Shown here: in pieces, positions 1 through 5,386 of the stretch | How the letters are laid out: each line of letters starts with the position of its first letter | How positions within the stretch are numbered: the first letter of the stretch is position 1 | Source of the DNA: an uncultured Porphyromonadaceae bacterium | GTDB taxonomy: Bacteria > Bacteroidota > Bacteroidia > Bacteroidales > Muribaculaceae | Assembly: GCA_947178655.1 (NCBI GenBank) | Contig: CAMWZB010000046.1 | Span: forward strand, 1 to 7,699 | Direction of reading: 5' to 3' | Length of the DNA stretch: 7,699 nucleotides | Made by a program: the position numbers and the translations under genes | Notes under the pieces: generated by a model | What the model saw: only the letters and a program-made list of their open reading frames with translations | Databases searched by the model: none | Told to the model about the DNA's origin: nothing

Positions 1-447
1 GTTGACCACGGCGGCCTCGGTGACATTGGCTGCCGGAACGATGATGCCTCTGAAGCCCTTAGCCCTTGCCTCGATAGCCATGGGAAGGACACCCTTGACA
101 GGCAGCACCGAACCGTCGAGCGACAGTTCGCCCATGATCATGAACCGGTCGAGATTCTCGACCTTGATGAGCTCGCTCCCCACGAGTTGTGCGACGGCAA
201 TCGGAAGGTCATAGGCCGCACCCTCCTTGCGCACATCGGCAGGAGAGAGGTTGATGACAGTCGTTCGGCGAGGCAGCACGAATCCCGACTGCGCGATGGC
301 TGCACGCACCCGCTCCTGACTCTCTTTGACGGCAGTGTCGGGGAGTCCGACGATGCAGAACATTATACCGGGCCGCACGACAGTCTCGACGGTCACTGTG
401 ATGGCATTGATGCCTTGCAGCGCAGCTGCGTAGGTCTTGACAAGCAT
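1..447 (-). CDS. YifB/ComM-family Mg-chelatase-like AAA+ ATPase (N-terminal part)
   Basis: The reverse strand reads 149 codons from an ATG at 447 to the window edge with no stop, so the C-terminal part of the gene is missing. The visible protein is the N-terminal ChlI-like domain of the YifB/ComM family, a ribosomal-S5-like fold that precedes the AAA+ module. Recognisable blocks are GLPDTAVKES (34-43), RVRAAI (46-51), NLSPADVRKEG (66-76), YDLPIA (79-84), GELSLDG (106-112) and the NVTEAAVV run near the edge. The Walker motifs would lie beyond the window. ComM in Gram-negative bacteria is a hexameric helicase that promotes branch migration during natural transformation; whether this homologue does that here is inference. 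It starts 46 bases after the lipoprotein stop on the same strand and is probably co-transcribed with it. No Shine-Dalgarno sequence precedes the ATG. Confidence 0.93.
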   Translation of the reverse strand, partial: MLVKTYAAALQGINAITVTVETVVRPGIMFCIVGLPDTAVKESQERVRAAIAQSGFVLPRRTTVINLSPADVRKEGAAYDLPIAVAQLVGSELIKVENLDRFMIMGELSLDGSVLPVKGVLPMAIEARAKGFRGIIVPAANVTEAAVVN

Positions 448-493
448 TTTCGGATATGGTTTTAGATTCAAGGGGAGGAAAGGAGTCGAGGGG

Positions 494-1507
494 TCAGAGC
501 AGCGATTTCACCTTGCGCTCGACCTCTGATGCCGAGACGCTGCGAAACACTTCGCGGCCCGTGGAATCGGTCAGGACAAAGCATGGGACCGAAGCTGGAG
601 CGAGACGCTGCAGCGCTGGTGAGGCGATGCCTCCGGCTGACCATCCCGAGGTCCATTTGACCGAATCAGTCCTGATTCCGGAGCGCCAGTCTGACGTATC
701 GGCATCGGTGGAGAAATCGAGGATGCTGAGCTGCGAAGCCTTATAGCGTTTGTGCAGCCGGCGCAGCACAGGGAGGACGGAATCGGTAGGTATGTCGGAT
801 GTCTCGCTTATGGCCACCAAAGAGAGCGGGTGACCGGAAAGCCCGAACTCCATGACCGAATCACGCATGTCAACGTATCGCACCGGAGGAAGCGTCACAG
901 AGTCGGTAGCCGTCAGGAGACGCTGCAGCACGTAGGCGTAGCCTTCGGTGACCGACGACGGACGCGCCTGCGGCTCGATGAGCGACAGAAGCGAATCGGC
1001 CTCCGACGGCGATGACGACGAATCATAAGTGGTCACCATCAGAATGGCCGAGAGGACATCGGCAGGGTGGGAGCCTACATATGCGGCAACAGTCCCGTTG
1101 AGGTCTGAACGGAGGGCGTCGGCATTATCCCGCAGGAAGGCGACCCACCGAGAGGTGACATCGTTGCCCGAAGCCTCGACGGCATAAGGGTCGGCAGGAT
1201 CGATACTGATATCGAAATTCTCACCGTTCTGAACGTACAGACGGCCCAACGGACGGTATTCATTGTCGGTCAGCTCGAGCACACCGGGCTGTCCGGAAGA
1301 GCCGAAGAACTCGAATTTACCCTCCCGCACACCGGTTATGACCGTACGGTAGCGACCATCTGCGTAGTAGCCTGCGCGGAGGTTCATGGTAGGATTTCCC
1401 TTGATGGTACCGTTGACGCGGAACTGGTCGCCCGACGAGCAGGCGGATGTCAGAAGGGCAGCCGCAGAAACGGCGATGAGCGCCATGTGCTGAATCAGAC
1501 CTTTCAT
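494..1507 (-). CDS. Lipoprotein with DUF4369-like domain and thioredoxin-like domain lacking CxxC
   Basis: The protein has 337 residues from the ATG at 1507. A TTG three codons upstream is also in frame, but it overlaps the pldA stop and is less likely. The N-terminus has a hydrophobic stretch (residues 8-19) ending LLTSAC, so Cys23 is the likely lipidated residue. Residues about 28-105 (FRVNGTIKG through FDISID) resemble the beta-rich DUF4369 domain found before thioredoxin domains in Bacteroidota. Residues about 225-337 look like a thioredoxin fold: a strand-helix unit (PLSLVAI then VLPVLRRLHKRY) and the cis-proline strand SVPCFVL (Pro308) followed by DSTGREVF. Where WCxxC should stand, the sequence is SETSDIP (234-240), and the only cysteines are Cys23 and Cys309. 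It therefore cannot act as a dithiol oxidoreductase; a binding or structural role is inferred. It begins 5 bases after pldA ends, so the two are almost certainly co-translated. Family assignment is by eye and less certain than that of the neighbours. Confidence 0.82.
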   Translation of the reverse strand: MKGLIQHMALIAVSAAALLTSACSSGDQFRVNGTIKGNPTMNLRAGYYADGRYRTVITGVREGKFEFFGSSGQPGVLELTDNEYRPLGRLYVQNGENFDISIDPADPYAVEASGNDVTSRWVAFLRDNADALRSDLNGTVAAYVGSHPADVLSAILMVTTYDSSSSPSEADSLLSLIEPQARPSSVTEGYAYVLQRLLTATDSVTLPPVRYVDMRDSVMEFGLSGHPLSLVAISETSDIPTDSVLPVLRRLHKRYKASQLSILDFSTDADTSDWRSGIRTDSVKWTSGWSAGGIASPALQRLAPASVPCFVLTDSTGREVFRSVSASEVERKVKSLL

Positions 1508-1512
1508 TGCTT

Positions 1513-2361
1513 TCAATATTCGCTGAAGAGTTTGGGCTTGATAATGATGCCGGCCCGGAGCTGGCTGTGATAACGGTTATACTCGAGCAGCCCCTCCGCA
1601 TAGCCGTTGTAGAACTGCACGTAAAGATATTGGTTCTCGTCCTTGAAGAGACGGAAGCTGAAGTCGACCACAGTGTTGAAATTCATGAACCCCTTGCGAG
1701 GCACAAGCGTGATACCGGCACTGAGACGGCGATTATTGCTGTACCATTGGCAGCCGAACTGATAGAACCCTGCGTAGTCGACAATATCGCGGTTATTCTC
1801 GCCGTCGACTATAGGGGCCCATATCTTGTAGTGGACCATGAGATTTTTGGTCACAAGGACATTGGCGGCAAGAGCCACACGGTTCCACGACCGCGACTCG
1901 ATGCTGTCACGTCCGTTGCTCTCGTGCTCAATCATGAATGTGAGCTTGCCTATCATGCGGTTCTTCACGAACAGTGGCTTGGTCAGGCCAATTCCCGGAT
2001 TGAAGTTCAGGTCAGTCATAGGCATGGAGTTCTCCAGTACGTTCCAGAAGCATTTCTGCGTATAGAACAGATAGAGATATGTGCCTAACGGAAGCGTCGA
2101 CCTTGTCAGGCGCTGGGCTATCGATATCTGAAACTTGATGTTGGTATTCTTACGCGTCATCGGCGGCCCTACCGACGGACCGAAGATGAAGTAATTGTCC
2201 TTGTAAAGCCCGAAGTAAGGCTGATTGGAGAAATCCCGCATGACGCTGTCCTCCGACAGCGGCTCGCCGTCGGTCACGATAATCTGTGCGACGGTGTTGT
2301 TGACTGCCAGAAGAACCAGGAGTACGGAAAGGATGTATCTTATACGCTTTAATACAGTCAT
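1513..2361 (-). CDS. pldA: Outer membrane phospholipase A (OMPLA)
   Basis: This is a 282-residue protein with a signal peptide (about residues 1-25, basic MTVLKRIRY then a leucine/valine core, ending TVA before Gln26) and a 12-strand-type beta-barrel pattern. The OMPLA signature is complete: HESNG is followed by SRSWNR, giving His146, Ser148 and Asn160 with the same spacing as the E. coli catalytic triad His142/Ser144/Asn156. The N-terminal block YFGLYKDNYFIFG and the C-terminal block QFYNGYAEGLLEYN also match the family. The enzyme hydrolyses phospholipids at the outer membrane, in E. coli as a calcium-dependent dimer that removes phospholipids misplaced to the outer leaflet. An in-frame ATG at 2406 would add 15 residues, but the likely promoter -7 element (2382-2389) lies inside that extension and the signal peptide fits the ATG at 2361. 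It is the first gene of a minus-strand group with the lipoprotein and yifB. Confidence 0.94.
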   Translation of the reverse strand: MTVLKRIRYILSVLLVLLAVNNTVAQIIVTDGEPLSEDSVMRDFSNQPYFGLYKDNYFIFGPSVGPPMTRKNTNIKFQISIAQRLTRSTLPLGTYLYLFYTQKCFWNVLENSMPMTDLNFNPGIGLTKPLFVKNRMIGKLTFMIEHESNGRDSIESRSWNRVALAANVLVTKNLMVHYKIWAPIVDGENNRDIVDYAGFYQFGCQWYSNNRRLSAGITLVPRKGFMNFNTVVDFSFRLFKDENQYLYVQFYNGYAEGLLEYNRYHSQLRAGIIIKPKLFSEY

Positions 2362-2381
2362 CAGGTATATGCTAATTTCTG

Positions 2382-2389
2382 CAAAGATA
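2382..2389 (-). promoter_or_regulatory. Predicted Bacteroidota -7 promoter element for pldA
   Basis: The reverse strand reads TATCTTTG, then C, matching the TAnnTTTG -7 consensus of the Bacteroidota primary sigma factor. Transcription would begin near 2376, leaving about 15 untranslated bases before the ATG at 2361. I see no TTTG -33 element at the usual distance of about 19 bases; a TTG at 2404-2406 is only 14 bases away. The transcription start is inferred. Confidence 0.6.
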
Positions 2390-2467
2390 GGCAAAAAACA
2401 TGACAATATACATATTTACCGGTTAAAAGAATTGTCGCAAATCACTCGATATGTCATGCTTTTTGCA

Positions 2468-2475
2468 TACCTTTG
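2468..2475 (+). promoter_or_regulatory. Predicted Bacteroidota -7 promoter element for the 4Fe-4S protein
   Basis: TACCTTTG, followed by C, matches TAnnTTTG. Transcription would start near 2480, about 14 bases before the ATG at 2494. The element overlaps a possible TTG start at 2473, which argues for the ATG. No clear -33 element is visible. It faces away from the pldA element about 80 bases to the left. Confidence 0.55.
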
Positions 2476-2493
2476 CATATATCATTGACTACC

Positions 2494-3360
2494 ATGTACC
2501 GATCAGTCCGGACCACACGCATCATTATATCGCTGATTGCCATGGGCGTACCCACATGGGCGCTTGTGGCCGGATACAATAGTGTGCTCGTGCGCATGCA
2601 GATACTCACGGCTCTCATGACAGGTGTGGGTATGGTGCTCGTGTTCTGGGCGGCAGTGACTCTGATATACGGCCGCATCTACTGTTCGACGGTATGTCCG
2701 ATGGGAACGCTTATGGACTGTGTGAGCTTTGGAAGCCGCCTGATACGCCGCTCCGGCCGAGCGTACTCCTTCCGTCAGCCGTCGCGGCGCACCCGCATAG
2801 TATTCCTGCTGCTGACATTCGTGTCGTTGCTTTCGAGCAGCGCCATCGTGCCCACTCTTCTTGACCCTTACAGCGCTTATTCGCGCATGGTCTCGGAATT
2901 CTTCGGCCGTACGACGCCCGTCGAGGACCGCAGCGTGGATTTCGCCATCGCATCGATGTCTACGGCCATCGCCACGGCACTTGTGGTAGTAGGAGTGGCA
3001 TGGAAGAACGGACGCCTGCTGTGCAACACCATATGCCCTGTAGGCACGATCCTTGGCTACGGAGCACGCAGAGCCTACTTCCACATTGAGATTGACCCCG
3101 ACCGCTGCATCAGCTGCGGAGAGTGCGAGCGCGTGTGCAAGGCGCAGTGCATCAAAGTGACCGACCGCGCCGTAGACAACTCACGCTGCGTGGTGTGCTT
3201 CGACTGCACGGCAGCATGCCCTAACGGCTCAATAAGCTATAAATCTGGCCATTACCGCCTCGGAATGCCTATGCTTCGTAAACTCGACACCTCCTCGCCG
3301 AGCCTCGACACATCGGCTCCCGGATCCTCCTGCGAAGAACAGATATCATCCGACAAGTGA
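2494..3360 (+). CDS. Membrane-bound polyferredoxin, NapH/CcoG-like 4Fe-4S protein
   Basis: The protein has 288 residues from the ATG at 2494. Four hydrophobic segments are visible at about 9-27, 37-59, 102-121 and 150-170. The arginine-rich loop between the second and third (84-101) suggests that both termini and this loop face the cytoplasm. Each helix pair is followed by the CxxxCPxG motif typical of NapH-type proteins: CSTVCPMG (Cys64, Cys68) and CNTICPVG (Cys177, Cys181). Two ferredoxin motifs follow: Cys205, 208, 211, 215 and Cys232, 235, 238, 242-Pro. The first motif has Lys instead of Pro after its fourth cysteine and an extra Cys219. The last 30 or so residues are rich in Ser, Thr and Pro and include Cys280. 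Such proteins pass electrons between the quinone pool or cytoplasmic donors and a partner; the partner is not identifiable here. It lies 47 bases upstream of thyA on the same strand, so co-transcription is possible. Confidence 0.9.
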   Translation: MYRSVRTTRIIISLIAMGVPTWALVAGYNSVLVRMQILTALMTGVGMVLVFWAAVTLIYGRIYCSTVCPMGTLMDCVSFGSRLIRRSGRAYSFRQPSRRTRIVFLLLTFVSLLSSSAIVPTLLDPYSAYSRMVSEFFGRTTPVEDRSVDFAIASMSTAIATALVVVGVAWKNGRLLCNTICPVGTILGYGARRAYFHIEIDPDRCISCGECERVCKAQCIKVTDRAVDNSRCVVCFDCTAACPNGSISYKSGHYRLGMPMLRKLDTSSPSLDTSAPGSSCEEQISSDK

Positions 3361-3407
3361 CTCCGCAGTCAGAAGCGCGCGTCACGACAAACATAAACAT
3401 ACCCATA

Positions 3408-4202
3408 ATGAGACAATATCTCGATCTGCTACGGCATATCCTCGACAATGGAGCCGTGAAGCACGACCGTACCGGCACAGGCACGCGCTCGGTTTTCGGC
3501 TATCAGATGCGCTTCAACCTCGAAGAAGGCTTCCCGCTCCTGACCACGAAAAAACTGCATCTGAAGTCAATCATACATGAACTGCTGTGGTTCCTGAAAG
3601 GTGACACAAACGTGAAATACCTTCAGGAAAACGGCGTACGCATCTGGAACGAATGGGCCGACGCCAACGGCGACCTCGGACACATATACGGCTACCAGTG
3701 GCGCTCCTGGCCTGACTATAACGGAGGAAATATCGACCAGATTGCACAGGTGCAGGACACCATCCGCAATAATCCCGACTCCCGTCGCATCATGGTCAGC
3801 GCGTGGAATGTGGCCGACATCCCGAACATGAATCTTCCGCCGTGCCACGCGCTCTTCCAGTTCTATGTGGCCGACGGACGACTCTCGCTGCAACTGTACC
3901 AACGCAGTGCCGACTGCTTTCTTGGAGTCCCGTTCAACATAGCCTCATATGCCCTGCTGCTCCAGATGATGGCTCAGACCACCGGCCTCAAGGCAGGTGA
4001 TTTCGTACACACACTCGGCGACGCGCACCTCTACCTGAACCACATCGAGCAGGCTCGTATGCAGCTCGACCGCGAACCACGCAGACTGCCCCGTATGGTC
4101 ATAAATCCTGATGTGAAGGACATTTTCGACTTCCGCTACGAGGACTTCGCTCTTGAGGACTACGACCCTCATCCCCACATCAAAGCCGAGGTGTCAGTTT
4201 AA
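3408..4202 (+). CDS. thyA: Thymidylate synthase
   Basis: This enzyme makes dTMP from dUMP using 5,10-methylene-tetrahydrofolate as both carbon donor and reductant, releasing dihydrofolate. The ATG at 3408 gives 264 residues, the same length as E. coli ThyA as I recall it, and the sequences align by eye without gaps. Key residues are present: the phosphate-binding DRTGTGT loop (Arg21), Arg126-Arg127 in PDSRRI, the nucleophile Cys146 in PPCHA, Arg166 and Asp169 in QRSAD, the NIASYA block and the GDAHLY block (His207, Tyr209). The C-terminus ends KAEVSV, comparable to KAPVAI in E. coli. A GTG at 3357 is in frame but lies inside the preceding gene's last codons and adds residues with no family match. 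Dihydrofolate made here is recycled by FolA, encoded 36 bases downstream. Confidence 0.98.
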   Translation: MRQYLDLLRHILDNGAVKHDRTGTGTRSVFGYQMRFNLEEGFPLLTTKKLHLKSIIHELLWFLKGDTNVKYLQENGVRIWNEWADANGDLGHIYGYQWRSWPDYNGGNIDQIAQVQDTIRNNPDSRRIMVSAWNVADIPNMNLPPCHALFQFYVADGRLSLQLYQRSADCFLGVPFNIASYALLLQMMAQTTGLKAGDFVHTLGDAHLYLNHIEQARMQLDREPRRLPRMVINPDVKDIFDFRYEDFALEDYDPHPHIKAEVSV

Positions 4203-4238
4203 AACCGCACCATTACTTACACAACTTCAATATACCAT

Positions 4239-4715
4239 ATGCAAGTCAGTATCATAGCCGCCATCGACCGCTGCGGAGGCATAGGACGCCGCGGCGACCT
4301 GCTTTTCCACATCTCCGCCGATCTGCGACGCTTCAAGGCTCTCACTATGGGCAACACCATAGTCATGGGACGCCGAACCTTTGAGTCACTGCCGAAAGGC
4401 GCACTTCCCGGACGCCGCAACATAGTAGTGACCCGACAGCCGGACTACACGGCCGAAGGCGCCGAAACAGCCGGAAATATACGCGAAGCCATCGCCATGT
4501 CCTCGACTCCGGTATTCATCATCGGAGGCGGACAGATCTACACACAGTCCATCGCTCTGGCCGACCGGCTTGAGCTAACAGTCATCGACGCCAAGGCCGA
4601 TGACGCCGATACATTCTTCCCCCCTGTCAGACTCGACGACTTCCGGATAGAGCGCATAGAGCGACCCGACACGGAGCCGGGGTGTTCATTTGTGACACTT
4701 TCCAGAGTCAGATAA
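4239..4715 (+). CDS. folA: Dihydrofolate reductase
   Basis: This is a 158-residue NADPH-dependent enzyme that reduces dihydrofolate to tetrahydrofolate, and it is the target of trimethoprim. Visible family features are the N-terminal SIIAAID strand, the substrate-binding acid Asp28 in ISADLRRFK (equivalent to E. coli Asp27), IVMGRRTFESLP (41-52) in the NADPH-binding region, Arg60 in LPGRRNIVV (equivalent to Arg57), the FIIGGGQIY loop (93-101) and Thr114 in ELTVID (equivalent to Thr113). The usual PW pair in the Met20 loop is replaced by Leu22-Phe23 and the following Pro by Ser26. It directly follows thyA with a 36-base gap and no intervening promoter that I can see, so the two are probably one transcript. 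The strong hairpin at 4723-4774 follows 7 bases after the stop. Confidence 0.97.
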   Translation: MQVSIIAAIDRCGGIGRRGDLLFHISADLRRFKALTMGNTIVMGRRTFESLPKGALPGRRNIVVTRQPDYTAEGAETAGNIREAIAMSSTPVFIIGGGQIYTQSIALADRLELTVIDAKADDADTFFPPVRLDDFRIERIERPDTEPGCSFVTLSRVR

Positions 4716-4722
4716 CCCCGGA

Positions 4723-4774
4723 AATAAACGATAGCGCCCCGAGCCGGATTCGGTTCGGGGCGCTATCGTTTATT
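4723..4774. terminator. Bidirectional intrinsic terminator between folA and apt
   Basis: A 20-base arm (4723-4742) pairs perfectly with 4755-4774. Four more pairs, including one G-T wobble, extend inward to a GATT loop (4747-4750). The GC-rich upper stem contains GCGCCCC/GGGGCGC. The outer stem is A/T-rich, so each strand ends in a T-rich tail: TTTATTCTTGTTTC after folA, and the mirrored GTTTATTT on the apt side. It lies 7 bases after the folA stop and 23 bases from the apt stop. Its symmetry and position indicate that it terminates both convergent transcripts. Confidence 0.92.
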
Positions 4775-4797
4775 CTTGTTTCAGCAGTCTGCGCTTA

Positions 4798-5316
4798 TCA
4801 GTATACGATGAGCGAAGTCACTTCAGCATCGGCAGGAAGAGCGGCGCGGCCATTCAGCGCCGAGAGCTCGATAATGAAGTTGATGTAGATTTTCTTCGGG
4901 TTGAGACTCTTTACAAGTTTGTAGGCTGCGGCCATAGTGCCTCCGGTAGCAAGCACGTCGTCGTGGAGCACCACGATGTCATCAGGACCTATAGCGTCGC
5001 GATGTATCTCAATCGTGTCAGTGCCGTACTCTTTGGCATACTCCTGACGGATTGTATCTGCAGGAAGTTTGCCGGGCTTGCGTGCAGGCACAAAGCCGGC
5101 ACCAAGTTCGAAGGCAAGAATGGAGCCTCCGATAAAGCCTCGCGACTCGATGCCTACGACTTTGGTGACACCCTTGTCGCGGTAAAGCTGCGAAAGGTCC
5201 CAGCCGATGATGTGAAGAGCACGCGGGTCTTTGAATACTGTGGTCAGATCCTTGAAGACGACTCCGGGCGAAGGGAAATCGTTGACATCACGGATGCGCG
5301 ATTTGATGTAGTCCAT
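4798..5316 (-). CDS. apt: Adenine phosphoribosyltransferase
   Basis: This 172-residue cytoplasmic enzyme converts adenine and PRPP to AMP in purine salvage. The length is normal for the family. Motifs are the N-terminal purine-hood block DFPSPGVVFKD (13-23), IESRGFIGG (56-64), the flexible-loop block containing RKPGKLP (79-85) and the PRPP-binding loop VVLHDDVLATGGT (115-127). The ATG at 5316 gives the expected MDYIKSRIRDVNDFP start. It follows mnmG on the same strand with a 70-base gap that contains the parS-like palindrome. No TAnnTTTG element is apparent in the gap, so it may be read from the ybeY-mnmG promoter. It converges on folA at the shared terminator. Confidence 0.97.
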   Translation of the reverse strand: MDYIKSRIRDVNDFPSPGVVFKDLTTVFKDPRALHIIGWDLSQLYRDKGVTKVVGIESRGFIGGSILAFELGAGFVPARKPGKLPADTIRQEYAKEYGTDTIEIHRDAIGPDDIVVLHDDVLATGGTMAAAYKLVKSLNPKKIYINFIIELSALNGRAALPADAEVTSLIVY

Positions 5317-5361
5317 TTTATACAGTTTAAAGTGTTGATTTGCTAAGAATTATTTTATAAA

Positions 5362-5379
5362 TTGTTCCACGTGGAACAA
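5362..5379. other. parS-like centromere site (ParB/Spo0J binding palindrome)
   Basis: TTGTTCCACGTGGAACAA is a perfect 18-bp palindrome centred between 5370 and 5371. Its inner 16 bp, TGTTCCACGTGGAACA, fit the conserved bacterial parS consensus TGTTNCACGTGNAACA. It lies in the mnmG-apt gap, 7 bases after the mnmG stop and 45 bases before the apt start, in A/T-rich sequence. No T-run suited to a terminator follows on the transcribed strand. parS sites load ParB clamps that recruit ParA and SMC/condensin to segregate the origin region. The match is seen directly; function here is inferred. Confidence 0.82.
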
Positions 5380-5386
5380 AGCCTAT

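Noticed and set aside
456..1015. Two short plus-strand frames opposite the lipoprotein gene
   Set aside because: They are antisense to a coherent lipoprotein reading frame, have no family resemblance, and the region shows no plus-strand promoter.
1507..2088. A 193-codon open frame on the plus strand opposite pldA
   Set aside because: It is antisense to the conserved OMPLA coding sequence, including the catalytic region, and has no signal or motif of its own.
2503..3084. A 193-codon open frame on the minus strand opposite the 4Fe-4S gene
   Set aside because: The translation is His/Arg-rich low-complexity sequence typical of a shadow frame, while the sense strand has four helices and ordered cysteine motifs.
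3357..3407. Earlier GTG start for thyA overlapping the preceding stop
   Set aside because: The extra 17 residues have no counterpart in thymidylate synthases, and the ATG at 3408 gives the standard N-terminus MRQYLDLL and standard length.
5362..5379. The palindrome as an intrinsic terminator for mnmG
   Set aside because: A self-complementary sequence with no loop bases makes a poor RNA hairpin, and no proper T-run follows. The exact parS consensus match explains it better.
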